Assembly (NCBI RefSeq): GCF_009763805.1
Contig: NZ_CP046804.1
Location: forward strand, 1,860,001-1,924,000
Origin: Vibrio cidicii
Lineage (GTDB): Bacteria; Pseudomonadota; Gammaproteobacteria; Enterobacterales; Vibrionaceae
Direction of reading: 5' to 3'
Length of the DNA stretch: 64,000 nucleotides
The notes under the pieces are model-generated. The model was not told where the DNA came from. It saw nothing but the letters and a program-made list of their open reading frames with translations, and did no database searches. Every line of letters starts with the position of its first letter. Position 1 is the first letter of the stretch. Position numbers and translations under genes: made by a program. Of this stretch, positions 51,071 to 60,397 are shown in pieces.

Positions 51071-51307
51071 TCACTGGAACTCGCTGCCATGATTTTCTAG
51101 GCTTTGCTGGCCGCATTGTGTGCAGACCACATATCGATCAATCAGATCCAGCGACGCCCCGGCAGGGCTGGCAACACCAGAGAAGAAACCTTCAAGAAAT
51201 GCTTTAAATTGTTCTTTTCGACTTTTGCCATACTTTGACGGCTTCTGCTTGATGATCTCTTTATGTTCTGTTTGCTTGGCACATTTCTCACAAAACCTCA
51301 TGCTCAT
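51071..51307 (-). CDS. Small zinc-ribbon-like protein
   Basis: A 78-residue protein with two CxxC knuckles (C-E-K-C at about 6-9 and C-T-Q-C at about 62-65) flanking a Lys-rich and then hydrophobic middle. This looks like a single split zinc ribbon. GAGG is five bases before ATG 51307. No further family assignment. It could bind nucleic acid or protein, which is inference. Confidence 0.7.
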   Translation of the reverse strand: MSMRFCEKCAKQTEHKEIIKQKPSKYGKSRKEQFKAFLEGFFSGVASPAGASLDLIDRYVVCTQCGQQSLENHGSEFQ

Positions 51308-51538
51308 TTTAACCTCAGCATCAATTTATAAATTAAGCAGAGATAATCATAATGTTGAGTATAAAGATGATACGAAAATCAAAATTTACTTAAATAGTTT
51401 AATGAGTTAGAAAAAATATGAGGTGAAAATAAGTAGCAAAATGGTATGAGAGGCGAATAGAAGAAAGCGCTATCAAACAGCTAAGTGAGTCAACTGAACT
51501 GACGAGTAGTCTGGCTACCCATTCGAAAACGAAAAAGA

Positions 51539-51564
51539 GCGTAGCAAGTACCAACCTGCTACGC
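51539..51564 (-). terminator. Terminator after tRNA-Arg
   Basis: Eight-bp stem (GCGTAGCA with TGCTACGC, 51539-51546 and 51557-51564) downstream of the tRNA on the minus strand, then CTCTTTTT. Confidence 0.85.
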
Positions 51565-51575
51565 CCCGAAATAAA

Positions 51576-51652
51576 TGGCACGCCCTGTAGGATTCGAACC
51601 TACGACCACATCCTTAGAAGGGACGTGCTCTATCCAGCTGAGCTAAGGGCGC
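51576..51652 (-). tRNA. argU: tRNA-Arg, anticodon UCU
   Basis: A 77-base cloverleaf on the minus strand with encoded CCA: acceptor GCGCCCT/AGGGCGT, D stem GCTC/GAGC, anticodon stem CGTCC/GGATG with loop CTTCTAA (anticodon TCT), and T stem GTAGG/CCTAC with loop TTCGAAT. It reads AGA codons. The first acceptor pair is G1-U72 rather than G-C. folD lies next to it, as argU does in E. coli. I see no integrase or attachment repeat beside it. Confidence 0.97.
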
Positions 51653-51769
51653 GCTACAGGGAGAGGATTATACGAGTTCATTTCGGTAAATCAACGGATT
51701 TTCTAGACATTCTGTTCTAAGTGGCGAAAAAAAGTCCGTCAATCAAGGCGCTTGCTTAAAAACGCCACA

Positions 51770-51785
51770 AGGCAAACGTTTGCGT
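51770..51785 (+). promoter_or_regulatory. Predicted PurR operator upstream of folD
   Basis: AGGCAAACGTTTGCGT matches the PurR consensus ACGCAAACGTTTGCGT at 15 of 16 positions with a perfect 12-bp palindromic core (51772-51783). It lies 71 bases before the folD start, a promoter position. FolD supplies one-carbon units for purine synthesis, which makes PurR control sensible. Confidence 0.8.
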
Positions 51786-51855
51786 ATAGATATTTATTTC
51801 ACAATTTGCGACAATGCGCAGCGAATTTTTGCCATTTGATTTCTTAAGGAAAGTC

Positions 51856-52713
51856 ATGACTGCTCAAAATATTGATGGAACTCTCATATCTCAAACTGTT
51901 CGATCGGAAGTGGCCGCGCGGGTGAAAGCGCGGGTTGAGGCAGGTTTACGCGCTCCCGGGTTGGCTGTGGTTCTGGTTGGTGAAGATCCGGCCTCCCAAG
52001 TTTATGTCGGTAGCAAACGCCGCGCGTGTGAAGAAGTCGGTTTTGTTTCAAAGTCTTTTGACCTTCCGGCGTCAACTTCTGAAAAAGCATTGTTGGAACT
52101 GATTGACGAACTCAATAACGATGCGCAGATTGATGGCATTTTGGTGCAGTTGCCTTTACCGGCTGGCATTGATACAACGCAAGTTTTAGAGCGTATCCAC
52201 CCTGAAAAAGATGTCGATGGTTTCCACCCTTATAATGTTGGTCGCTTGGCGCAGCGCATTCCAAAACTGCGCTCTTGTACGCCCAAAGGCATCATGACCT
52301 TGATTGAACGCTACAACATTCCCACTCATGGCAAGCATGCCGTGATCGTCGGCGCGTCGAACATCGTTGGCCGCCCAATGACCCTTGAGCTGCTATTAGC
52401 TGGCTGCACGACTACCACATGCCACCGCTTTACGAAAGATCTGGAAGGTCATGTACGCCAAGCGGATCTATTAGTGGTTGCGGTCGGTAAACCCAACTTC
52501 ATCCCTGGCGAATGGATCAAAGAAGGCGCCGTGGTCATTGATGTTGGCATCAACCGTCTCGAGTCAGGCAAGCTGGTTGGCGATATCGATTACAATAAAG
52601 CGCGCGAAAAAGCCAGTTTCATTACGCCAGTGCCGGGGGGCGTCGGCCCAATGACGGTAGCAAGCCTGATTGAGAACACCATGCTGGCCTGCGAGCAGTA
52701 CCACACCAAGTAA
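51856..52713 (+). CDS. folD: Bifunctional methylenetetrahydrofolate dehydrogenase/cyclohydrolase
   Basis: Interconverts 5,10-methylene- and 10-formyl-tetrahydrofolate. From ATG 51856 (AAGGA upstream) the protein is 285 residues. It has the family signatures V-G-x-x-x-A-S-Q-x-Y-V ([13 protein letters not shown], catalytic Lys about 54), [10 protein letters not shown] and P-G-G-V-G-P-M-T near the C terminus. A PurR box precedes it. It is closed by a terminator before rlmA. Confidence 0.97.
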   Translation: MTAQNIDGTLISQTVRSEVAARVKARVEAGLRAPGLAVVLVGEDPASQVYVGSKRRACEEVGFVSKSFDLPASTSEKALLELIDELNNDAQIDGILVQLPLPAGIDTTQVLERIHPEKDVDGFHPYNVGRLAQRIPKLRSCTPKGIMTLIERYNIPTHGKHAVIVGASNIVGRPMTLELLLAGCTTTTCHRFTKDLEGHVRQADLLVVAVGKPNFIPGEWIKEGAVVIDVGINRLESGKLVGDIDYNKAREKASFITPVPGGVGPMTVASLIENTMLACEQYHTK

Positions 52714-52765
52714 CCCTCCCTTGGCCTACTTGAATCTGTGGGCGACTTGACCTTGAAACTGGTGT

Positions 52766-52806
52766 AAACAGGTGGCTTTTGATAGACTCAGCCGCCTGTT
52801 TTTGTC
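52766..52806 (+). terminator. Terminator after folD
   Basis: Eleven-bp stem with one G-T pair (AAACAGGTGGC with GCCGCCTGTTT) around a 14-base loop, ending in a T run. Confidence 0.78.
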
Positions 52807-52822
52807 TCACCTCGAGGTCTTC

Positions 52823-53648
52823 ATGACTTATCAGTGTCCTTTGTGCCACCTTGCCCTGCAACAAACGGATCGCACTTTTCATTGCGCTAACCGCCACCAT
52901 TTTGATTTGGCGAAAGAAGGCTATGTCAATTTGATGCCCGCGCACCATAAGCGCTCAAAAGATCCTGGTGATAACAAAGAGATGATGCAGGCGCGACGCC
53001 GTTTTCTTGAAGGTGGACATTATGATCCCATGCGGCAAAAAGTGGCCCAGCTGTGCCAAACATTCTTGCAAGGCAGTGCTCATCGTCTGCTCGATATTGG
53101 CTGCGGTGAAGGCTATTACACTGACCAAGTGGCACGCAGTTTAAGCGCGCAATACGCCGAAGCCACAACACATGGTTTAGATATCTCGAAAGTGGCAATT
53201 CGCTTTGCGGCCAAGCGCTACCCGTCCAGCCATTTCTGTGTCGCATCCAGCCACCGTCTCCCCTTTGCTGACCACGCTTTCGATGGCATTCTACGCATCT
53301 ATGCTCCATGCAAAGCGGAAGAAACTGGCTCGCTGTGTGGCAGACAATGGCGTGGTGATCACTGTGACTCCAGCAGCGCGCCATTTGGTGCAATTCAAAG
53401 AAAATATCTACTCCGACGTTAAACTGCACGATGAAGAGCCAGAGCAGATAGAAGGCTTTGCTTTGCAACAGCAAGAAAAGCTTAACTACATGATGACGCT
53501 TTCCGGCGCAGAGGCATTTGACCTGTTACAAATGACTCCATTCGCATGGCGTGCCAGCGACGAGTTCCGCGAAGCGCTCAAATCGGCTCATCATTTTGAT
53601 TGCGAAGCTGATTTTATGCTGCGGGTTTATCGCAAACTCAGCCAGTAG
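52823..53648 (+). pseudogene. rlmA: 23S rRNA (guanine-N1)-methyltransferase RlmA, broken by a 1-base insertion
   Basis: Methylates G745 of 23S rRNA using SAM. From ATG 52823 (GAGG upstream) it has the N-terminal zinc site (C-P-L-C, then C and H in H-C-A-N-R-H-H) and the SAM motif [11 protein letters not shown]. It runs to Y-A-P-C-K-A-E-E and then loses frame. GAAGAAACTGG at 53319-53329 should be GAAGAACTGG: removing one A (AAA 53322-53324) gives L-A-R-C-V-A-D-N-G and a stop at 53648, 274 residues (E. coli 269). The context is identical to the break in the 24-kb chemoreceptor gene. Confidence 0.9.
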
Positions 53649-53657
53649 CGAATTAAT

Positions 53658-53672
53658 AGAGAATCATTCTCA
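53658..53672 (+). promoter_or_regulatory. Predicted Fur box upstream of chaN
   Basis: AGAGAATCATTCTCA matches the 7-1-7 Fur pattern at 11 of 14 informative positions, and the following bases (ATTATTATTG) extend the AT-rich array. It lies 63 bases before the chaN start. Confidence 0.7.
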
Positions 53673-53735
53673 TTATTATTGAATCTTCATGCAGCCTCCA
53701 TTAGACTCAGCAACGATGTAAATGGAGGCAGTATA

Positions 53736-54663
53736 ATGCGAACGTCTTTTTCTCTTCTTCTCGCCGCAATGATGTTAGGTGGATGTGCCACGTCCCCTTC
53801 TACCAGCAACTTGAATCACTTTTACGACTATCAGCTCAATTCCCCGCAAGGGCAAGCGCTGTCACTGCAAAATCTGCCGAGCGAATTATTAACCGCCGAC
53901 GTCATTTTGATTGGCGAGTGGCACACTCATCCCGGTATTCACCGCTTCCAAACCGACCTTCTTCACACCCTGAGTACACAGCGCAGCGTGGCACTTTCCA
54001 TGGAGCAATTCACGCGCGACAAACAACCTGTGCTCAATCAGTATCTGGCGGGTGAAATCGGCGAGCAGCCGCTAATCAGCGAAGGCAATGCGTGGCCAAA
54101 CTACGAAAGCGATTATCGACCACTGGTTGAATTAGCGAAGCGCCAAGGGTTGGACGTGATTGCCGCGAATGCGCCGAAGGCTATCGTGCGCTGCATCGGC
54201 CGTCAGGGAATCGGCTACCTAGACAAGCTCGATGAGACAGAGCGCCACTATTTGGCGGCCGAGATCAACACCGCCGATAGCTCTTATAAAGACAAATTTA
54301 TGGCCTCAATGCACCACGGTCAGCCAGAAACAAACCGAGAGACAATACGCCGCTCAAATCACTTGGGATGAAACCATGGCCGAATCGATTGTCAACTATC
54401 GCAAGGCTCATCCGCAAACACAAATCGTCCATATCGCGGGTAAATTCCACACTGAAGGGGGCCTTGGCACGGCAAACTCTATCCTTCGCCGCGCACCTGA
54501 GCTTAAGGTCGTGGTGATTACACCTGTCGCTTCACTCAGTGAAAATAGCAGCGATTATCAGCTTCAAGTGCTTGAGCCCCCCGTACGCTACGTGCAGCAA
54601 AGCAATCGCATGAAAGCGTATCAAGCGTTGAAAAAACGCAACGATGAGTTGGTGTGTAAGTAA
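53736..54663 (+). pseudogene. chaN: ChaN-family haem-binding lipoprotein, broken by a 1-base insertion
   Basis: Iron-regulated lipoprotein of the ChaN/Haem_bd_2 family. From ATG 53736 (GGAGG upstream) the signal peptide ends in the lipobox L-G-G-C, and the family G-E-W-H-T-H-P motif follows at about 65-71. The frame is lost after H-G-Q-P-E. Removing one A from AAA at 54328-54330 (CAGAAACAAACC to CAGAACAAACC) gives Q-T-E-R-Q-Y-A-A-Q-I-T-W and the rest of the family sequence to 54663, 308 residues. A Fur box upstream supports an iron-uptake role. Confidence 0.88.
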
Positions 54664-54843
54664 CCCTTTCGCGCTTTTCCAAAAAAAATGGGCCTGTTTC
54701 TTGCTGTACTTTTTTACTTAAGTTTTTGCTTAAAGTTTTGCATAACATTGTGCTTAAGCAACGAGCGGCAACGGGCTTTTTTTTTACACAAGTTTTTCCA
54801 CTTGCCGCCGATAGACTATTAAGGGTTCAGATAGGAGAGCGTT
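54664..54843 (+). other. 180-base AT-rich spacer between chaN and the next gene
   Basis: Contains two CTTAAG-type inverted repeats and a nine-T run near 54777-54785 that may act as a terminator, although no strong stem precedes it. Confidence 0.35.
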
Positions 54844-55200
54844 ATGAATCCAGTCGGTTCCAACCCAATTTCGGCCTACTCGGCCACCCAGCGGCAATCA
54901 GCAACGCCCAACGAAATCTCAGATGCTGCCCCTGCCCCATTGCAGCTGGAGCAAAATAAGGTGACACTTTCCTCTGAAGGAAAAGCCCTGCTATCGGCTT
55001 TGCAGCAGATAGATAAAGAGAGCAAAAAAGTAGCCGCAGAAAACAAAACCGTCGGAGATAAAGTAGAAGCGTTCACTTACGGCGCGCTGGGAATGAATCA
55101 TCCCGACGAGATCCAAAAAGAAGCCGATAGCTCCTACTCAGCCGGCCAGTATCTTTCAGCCGCCGCCACCGTCGGCGGGATGTTACTGATTCTGGTTTGA
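54844..55200 (+). CDS. Hypothetical protein with C-terminal hydrophobic segment
   Basis: A 118-residue protein, no family recognised. The N-terminal 60 residues are Ser/Ala/Pro/Gln-rich and probably disordered. The middle is a charged helix (K-E-S-K-K-V-A-A-E-N-K), and the last 18 residues (A-A-A-T-V-G-G-M-L-L-I-L-V) could be a membrane anchor. AGGAG lies before ATG 54844. It stands alone between chaN and phoA. Confidence 0.7.
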   Translation: MNPVGSNPISAYSATQRQSATPNEISDAAPAPLQLEQNKVTLSSEGKALLSALQQIDKESKKVAAENKTVGDKVEAFTYGALGMNHPDEIQKEADSSYSAGQYLSAAATVGGMLLILV

Positions 55201-55390
55201 TCAGCTTCTGACCTGCATAGAGTTAAGCAGCCAGCGCTCTCTAAGCTGGCTCGTTCATTTTTATCGCATTCAATCTTCTAACATACCGTTTTCCCTTAAA
55301 TTTTCACTTTTGTGAAGTTTTTATTTATGCAACAAAAGCGTCATAAACACATGTTGTAATTGCGCCGCTTTTATAAATAAGGGATAGACA

Positions 55391-56968
55391 ATGAAGCACC
55401 TGATTAAACCTGTTGTTGCCGTAGTCGCAACTTCGACGCTCTCTTTTAATGTACTTTCGGCAGAAATTAAAAACGTCATTCTGATGATTGGTGACGGTAT
55501 GGGCCCACAGCAAGTTGGCCTACTGGAAACTTACGCGAACAACGCGCCGCACTCGATCTACAAAGGCAAAACAACCGCACTCTACCAACTAGCAAAAGAG
55601 GGTGTTATCGGTTCTTCACTGACTCATCCAGAAGACGCTATTGTGGTGGATTCTGCCTGTTCAGCGACCATGCTGGCAACGGGTATCATGACGGGATCTG
55701 AAGTGATCGGCATCGACTCACAGGGCAACACAGTGGAAACCGTGGTGGAAAAAGCCAAGCGCCTTGGCAAAGCCACGGGCATCATCTCCGATACGCGCTT
55801 AACTCACGCAACGCCAGCCGCGTTTGCTGCTCACCAACCGCATCGCTCACTTGAAAATGAAATCGCCTCGGATATGCTCTCGGCCAATGTCGATGTGATG
55901 CTTTCAGGCGGTCTGCGTCACTGGATCCCAAAATCAGCCAACGATAAAGGTGAAACCTACCAACAGCTACAAACGCTGACACACGGTGATGTCCCTCTAA
56001 AATCAAAGCGTAAAGACGACCGTAACCTGCTCACAGAAGCGCAGCAAGCGGGCTACTCACTGGCGTTTAACAAAACCATGCTGGAAAAAGCGCAAGGCGA
56101 TAAACTGCTCGGCCTTTTCGCCAACTCAGGCATGTATGACGGCATTACCTATAGCCAAACGAAGAATGACCCAGATCGTAAAGAGCCCACCCTCAAAGAG
56201 ATGACCGATAAAGCGTTAGAGATCCTGTCAAAAGACAAAGACGGCTTCTTCTTGATGGTCGAAGGCGGCCAGATCGACTGGGCGGGTCACAGTAATGATG
56301 CAGGCTCAATGCTGCATGAAATGATTAAATTCGACGAAACCGTTAACGCAGTTTACCAGTGGGCCAAAGATCGTGATGACACGCTGATCATCGTCACTGC
56401 CGACCACGAAACAGGCTCATTTGGCTTTAGTTACTCAGGTTACAACTTGCCGAAACCGGAAAAACGTCCAGGAAAAGCGTTTGAAAAACGCGAATACGCG
56501 CCCAATTTCAACTTCGGTGCGTATGAGATCCTAGATGGTTTGTACAACCAAAAAACCAGCTACTACGGCATGCTGAGCGAGTTTGAAAAACTGGACAAAA
56601 ACCAGCAAACGGCGGCGAAACTGGCGGAAATTGTAAACAAAAATAGCGATTTCTCCATCACTGCAGGCCAAGCTGAAACGGTATTGAAGAACAAACCTAA
56701 CCCATACCGCTTGGCTAACCACAGCTACTTAGCGGAAGAGAGCATCCCAGCGATTAATGACTTTGACGCCTTCTACCCTTACAACGACCGTACCAACGTA
56801 TTGGCACGTGCGCAGGCGACCAAACAGAATATTGTTTGGGGTACGGGCACGCACACTCATACGCCAGTCAACGTGTTTGCTTGGGGCCCTGCAGAAACCA
56901 TTCTGCCCGTTTCTCGCATCATGCATCACTCCGAGCTGGGTGAGTTCATCAAGCAACAGGTCAAGTAA
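55391..56968 (+). CDS. phoA: Alkaline phosphatase, Vibrio type
   Basis: Periplasmic metalloenzyme that releases phosphate from phosphomonoesters. The 525-residue precursor has a signal peptide (about 1-24), metal motif M-I-G-D-G-M-G (about 32-38) and nucleophilic Ser88 in V-V-D-S-A-C-S-A-T. Metal site motifs D-W-A-G-H-S-N-D, T-A-D-H-E-T-G and T-H-T-H-T-P-V follow. It is longer than E. coli PhoA (471); the long central insert (about 345-450) fits the crown loop of Vibrio alkaline phosphatase. A clear Pho box was not found upstream. Confidence 0.93.
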   Translation: MKHLIKPVVAVVATSTLSFNVLSAEIKNVILMIGDGMGPQQVGLLETYANNAPHSIYKGKTTALYQLAKEGVIGSSLTHPEDAIVVDSACSATMLATGIMTGSEVIGIDSQGNTVETVVEKAKRLGKATGIISDTRLTHATPAAFAAHQPHRSLENEIASDMLSANVDVMLSGGLRHWIPKSANDKGETYQQLQTLTHGDVPLKSKRKDDRNLLTEAQQAGYSLAFNKTMLEKAQGDKLLGLFANSGMYDGITYSQTKNDPDRKEPTLKEMTDKALEILSKDKDGFFLMVEGGQIDWAGHSNDAGSMLHEMIKFDETVNAVYQWAKDRDDTLIIVTADHETGSFGFSYSGYNLPKPEKRPGKAFEKREYAPNFNFGAYEILDGLYNQKTSYYGMLSEFEKLDKNQQTAAKLAEIVNKNSDFSITAGQAETVLKNKPNPYRLANHSYLAEESIPAINDFDAFYPYNDRTNVLARAQATKQNIVWGTGTHTHTPVNVFAWGPAETILPVSRIMHHSELGEFIKQQVK

Positions 56969-57016
56969 TGCCCTGCCGATGACCGTTCGCTCGTCAGCGA
57001 ACATGCGGCAAAAAGT

Positions 57017-57045
57017 AATAAAGCGCCATCACGGCGCTTTATTGT
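57017..57045. terminator. Terminator between phoA and the convergent ycgN
   Basis: Perfect 11-bp stem (AATAAAGCGCC with GGCGCTTTATT) with a 5-base loop. Confidence 0.8.
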
Positions 57046-57067
57046 TTATCGGCTTTCCCCAGAAAGA

Positions 57068-57520
57068 CTAGAACGTGCCATCGTCAACAATATGGTCTTC
57101 CCAATCTTTCACTTCGATTTCGTACACCACTTTATTGCGGATGCTCTGCCCAGCGGCATGCATTGCCGCTTTTGATCCGGTGATCAGCGGGTGCCAACTT
57201 GGCAGAGGTTTGTTCTCCGCCAACAGTCGATAGGCACAAGTGCTCGGCAGCCAGTGAAACTCCGCGATTTTATCTTGAGTAAGCTTGAGGCAGTTTTCAC
57301 CTGAAGAAAAACGGTTCGGGTAATCTTTGCAAGCGCAAGTTTGGCTGTTGAGCCAGCTGCATGCCACATTGGTATAAAAGACTTCATCGGTCTCGTCATC
57401 CATCAACTTGTGCAAACAGCATTTTCCGCAACCATCACACAGCGATTCCCACTCTTGCTCGTTCATCTGCTGCAACGTTTTACTTTGCCAAAATGGTAGG
57501 CTCATTGATTCATTACTCAC
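57068..57520 (-). CDS. ycgN: YcgN-family cysteine cluster protein
   Basis: A 150-residue protein of the UPF0260/YcgN family. Eight Cys lie in a pattern that suggests an Fe-S or zinc site: C-D-G-C-G-K-C-C (about 28-35), C-S-W and C-A-C-K (about 54-64), then later C-L and C-A-Y. The S-W-H-P-L-I-T-G segment is typical. Function unknown. It is divergent from a second small Cys-cluster protein gene 131 bases away. Confidence 0.93.
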   Translation of the reverse strand: MSNESMSLPFWQSKTLQQMNEQEWESLCDGCGKCCLHKLMDDETDEVFYTNVACSWLNSQTCACKDYPNRFSSGENCLKLTQDKIAEFHWLPSTCAYRLLAENKPLPSWHPLITGSKAAMHAAGQSIRNKVVYEIEVKDWEDHIVDDGTF

Positions 57521-57651
57521 TGTGACTGCGGGAGCCGTTTTATACCTTCGCCACTGGCAAAGTGCAAGCGCAAAAATTGCTCGTTTAGCTCTGCGTTAAA
57601 GTCTGCTACTATCGCGCACTTTGATTTTTCTGTGCAAAAAGGTGATCTCTG

Positions 57652-57900
57652 ATGGATTGCAGACTCGGTTGTGGCGCATGTTGTATTGCCCCTAGTATTT
57701 CTTCGCCGATCCCAGGAATGCCCAATGGTAAACCTGCTGGAGTGCGCTGCATTCAGCTCAATGAGCAAAACCTGTGTAAGCTGTTTGGTAAACCAGAACG
57801 ACCAAAGGTATGCCATGAGTTTAAACCTTGCCCTGTGGTATGCGGCGCAACCAATCAACAAGCGCTGGACAATATTACCGAGTTAGAACGACTGACGTAA
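57652..57900 (+). CDS. YkgJ-family cysteine cluster protein
   Basis: A small (82 residues) YkgJ/CxxCxxCC-family protein. C-R-L-G-C-G-A-C-C (about 3-11) is followed by C-I-Q, C-K-L, C-H-E and C-P-V-V-C, a complete putative metal site. Function unknown. It is divergent from ycgN, so the two related families face each other over one promoter region. Confidence 0.92.
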   Translation: MDCRLGCGACCIAPSISSPIPGMPNGKPAGVRCIQLNEQNLCKLFGKPERPKVCHEFKPCPVVCGATNQQALDNITELERLT

Positions 57901-58028
57901 TAAACGAAGTCAGTCATCGCCCGTTTTTTCTATCGCATCACAACTTTGCGCTTGTGTCACAATTCGTCACATAATCCACAGACACAATCCGCTATATTGC
58001 CTTCATTGCCAAATGGATATGGAACACA

Positions 58029-58751
58029 ATGAACGAGACCTCTTCGACTCCCTGTCGGATCGTACTGGTGGAAGACGATCTTGAACTGGCAGAATTGATC
58101 CAAGACTTTCTCAGCCACTACGAATTTTCCGTCACCACCGTTGCCGACGGCATTACGGCGGTGGATGTGATTTTAAGTCAACAACCTGATTTGGTGATCC
58201 TCGACATCATGCTGCCAGGGCAAAGCGGTATGGACGTTTGCCGCGCGGTGCGTGATAAGTACCACGGCATGATTTTGATGCAAACGGCCCTCGACGATGA
58301 TATTGACCAAGTCATGGGGCTAGAACTCGGCGCTGATGACTACGTGGTCAAGCAAGTGAAGCCGCGTTTATTGCTCTCACGTATCCGCGCTCTTCTGCGC
58401 AGACAAGAGCGCACAGCCACTGCCGACAAGCATGAACTGCACATCGGCCCCTTGTGCATGAATCTCCAATACCGCACCGTTTCGCTTGCGCAGCAACCGA
58501 TCAAACTGACCACCAGCGAGTTTGAACTGCTCTATCTTTTGGCGCAGCGAGTCGGCACCATCGTCACCCGTGACGATATCGCTCAGCAGATCCGCGGCTT
58601 TGAATATGATGGGTTGGATCGCTCGATCGACCGACGCATTTCCCGTTTGCGCCGCACCCTGCACGATGACCCGAACGAGCCCAAATTGATCAAAACCATC
58701 CGTGGCAAAGGGTACCAGCTGTGTGCGCCCGGCGAAGGAGAGATGGGATGA
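58029..58751 (+). CDS. OmpR-family response regulator (RstA-like)
   Basis: DNA-binding response regulator of 240 residues. The receiver domain (about 10-125) has the acidic pair E-D-D (15-17), phospho-acceptor Asp59 (V-I-L-D-I-M-L-P-G), and the switch Lys in D-Y-V-V-K. The winged-helix domain (about 140-235) has R-x-I-D-R-R-I-S-R-L-R-R and I-R-G-K-G-Y-Q. The stop overlaps the kinase start (ATGA), so the two are translationally coupled. RstA-like by general resemblance; targets unknown, but the outer-membrane protein and lipoprotein downstream are candidates. Confidence 0.92.
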   Translation: MNETSSTPCRIVLVEDDLELAELIQDFLSHYEFSVTTVADGITAVDVILSQQPDLVILDIMLPGQSGMDVCRAVRDKYHGMILMQTALDDDIDQVMGLELGADDYVVKQVKPRLLLSRIRALLRRQERTATADKHELHIGPLCMNLQYRTVSLAQQPIKLTTSEFELLYLLAQRVGTIVTRDDIAQQIRGFEYDGLDRSIDRRISRLRRTLHDDPNEPKLIKTIRGKGYQLCAPGEGEMG

Positions 58752-60370
58752 TCCGCGCTTTCTTTATTCTTTGGATTGCGGTGTTCTTACCGATAGTACT
58801 GCTGATCATTCCGACCGACTTTAACCCAGTACAACAGCTCAGTCGCAATGTATCGGAAGATTTTTACAAACCCGTGTATGGCACCAATTTTGAGCTTTTG
58901 TCCAAACGCTTGCACCAAGCGCCCGAGGAGCAATGGCCAGCCATCATCGATAACTACGCTCGCCATTTCAGTTACCCACTACGTTTGGATGATTTGCAAC
59001 GTTACCGCGAGGCCCCCTCCATTTACCGCTCCTTGCAACAAGGCAAGCTGACGTTTCAGTACGGCGATCCCATGGCATTAATTCAGCGGGTCAGTGGCAG
59101 TGACAAAGTGATCTACTTTGCCATCAATGAGCCGACCGAGATGAGTATTCTCAATCAAGCCAAAGGCACTTTGTATCTCGCCGGAGAAGATTTGCAGCGC
59201 TATCCACGCAGTGAATGGAAAGCCAGTTTAGAGCAACAAAATCGCCAGATTCCACTTGAGCTGAGTTTGCTTACCGACGACGAACTGCCCGAGGCTGCGA
59301 GAGAAAAACTGCGCAAAACTCCCGGGGAAATCATCAGCTACGTGAGTCAAGATGGCCATATTGCCTTGCTATCCCCCGTTGTACCTGGGGTTTGGCTACA
59401 CGTTGAAGATAACATTACCGCGCAAACTCAAATGAAGCTGACCACCGCCATTGGTGGCTTTTTCTTTTTGTGCATTTCTGCTGCGTTGGTGATGTGGGTC
59501 TACCCGCTGTGGCGCGACCTCAAACGTTTAGTAAAGACCGCCAACGAATTTGGTCAAGGAGTGCTTTCCAAGCGCGCCACCACGTCCAAACTCTCCGTGG
59601 TCTCACAGTTGGGGGATTCGTTTAATAAGATGGCCGACAACGTAGAAAAGCTGATCGCAGGACAAAGAGCGTTAACCAACGCGGTGGCTCATGACCTTCG
59701 CACCCCTTTGTATCGTCTGCGTTTCGCCTTTGAAATGCTGGAAGACGACGAGATAGCCGAGAGCCAAAAAGAGAAATATCGCAAAGTGATCCACTCCAGC
59801 ATCGAAGACCTCGATCACCTGATTAACCAGACGTTGCTGCTTTCACGCTATAACCGCATGGCTGATATCAGCCACTTTACCCACTGTCAATTTGCTCAAG
59901 ATTTAACTGAAGAAGTGGAGCATTTCCGCTTGGAATATCCTCATTTGCAAGTTCAAATCGATATCGCCGCATCATTGATGCAGCACGCCTTTTTCATCGA
60001 CAAAAAGGCACTGCTGCGCGCGGTAAAGAATCTACTGAGCAATGCGGCCAGATTCGCGCAAAATGATATTCATATCTCCCTCAAAGACAACCTGCAATCC
60101 TACCAACTTGTGGTGGAAGATAATGGCCAAGGCATTGCGCCCGAGCAAGCCGAGCGCGTGTTTGAACCGTTTACTCAAATCGACAATCAGGAGCGCAGCA
60201 GCGATAAAGGGCATGGCCTCGGGCTGGCGATTGTGCGACAAATTATCTGCTTGCATCAAGGCAGTGCCCGTGTGGTGACTTCTCCTTTGGGCGGCGCACG
60301 CTTTGAGTTGCAGTGGCCAAAAAATCTTTCCGCACTGAATGTGACCAAAATGGACACACTTAGTCCATAA
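58748..60370 (+). CDS. Sensor histidine kinase (RstB-like)
   Basis: Inner-membrane sensor kinase of 540 residues. It has a membrane segment (about 4-24), a large periplasmic sensor domain (about 25-230), a second membrane segment (about 234-256) and HAMP. The dimerisation domain carries the phospho-His in A-V-A-H-D-L-R-T-P. The ATPase domain has the N box (N-L-L-S-N-A-A-R-F), G1 (D-N-G-Q-G-I) and G2 (G-H-G-L-G-L-A). The ATG overlaps the response-regulator stop by four bases. The signal is unknown. Confidence 0.93.
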   Translation: MIRAFFILWIAVFLPIVLLIIPTDFNPVQQLSRNVSEDFYKPVYGTNFELLSKRLHQAPEEQWPAIIDNYARHFSYPLRLDDLQRYREAPSIYRSLQQGKLTFQYGDPMALIQRVSGSDKVIYFAINEPTEMSILNQAKGTLYLAGEDLQRYPRSEWKASLEQQNRQIPLELSLLTDDELPEAAREKLRKTPGEIISYVSQDGHIALLSPVVPGVWLHVEDNITAQTQMKLTTAIGGFFFLCISAALVMWVYPLWRDLKRLVKTANEFGQGVLSKRATTSKLSVVSQLGDSFNKMADNVEKLIAGQRALTNAVAHDLRTPLYRLRFAFEMLEDDEIAESQKEKYRKVIHSSIEDLDHLINQTLLLSRYNRMADISHFTHCQFAQDLTEEVEHFRLEYPHLQVQIDIAASLMQHAFFIDKKALLRAVKNLLSNAARFAQNDIHISLKDNLQSYQLVVEDNGQGIAPEQAERVFEPFTQIDNQERSSDKGHGLGLAIVRQIICLHQGSARVVTSPLGGARFELQWPKNLSALNVTKMDTLSP

Positions 60371-60397
60371 ACTGCTGAGGAATCATTCACCCAGAGA

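Noticed and set aside
51400..51860. Mobile element integrated at tRNA-Arg
   Set aside because: No integrase, no direct repeat of the tRNA 3' end and normal composition next to the tRNA.
52926..53474. 182-codon minus-strand open frame across rlmA
   Set aside because: Shadow of rlmA, no ribosome-binding site, no family resemblance.
55300..55390. Pho box upstream of phoA (CGTCATAAACACATGT)
   Set aside because: Only the first half resembles the Pho heptamer; the second half and spacing do not fit.
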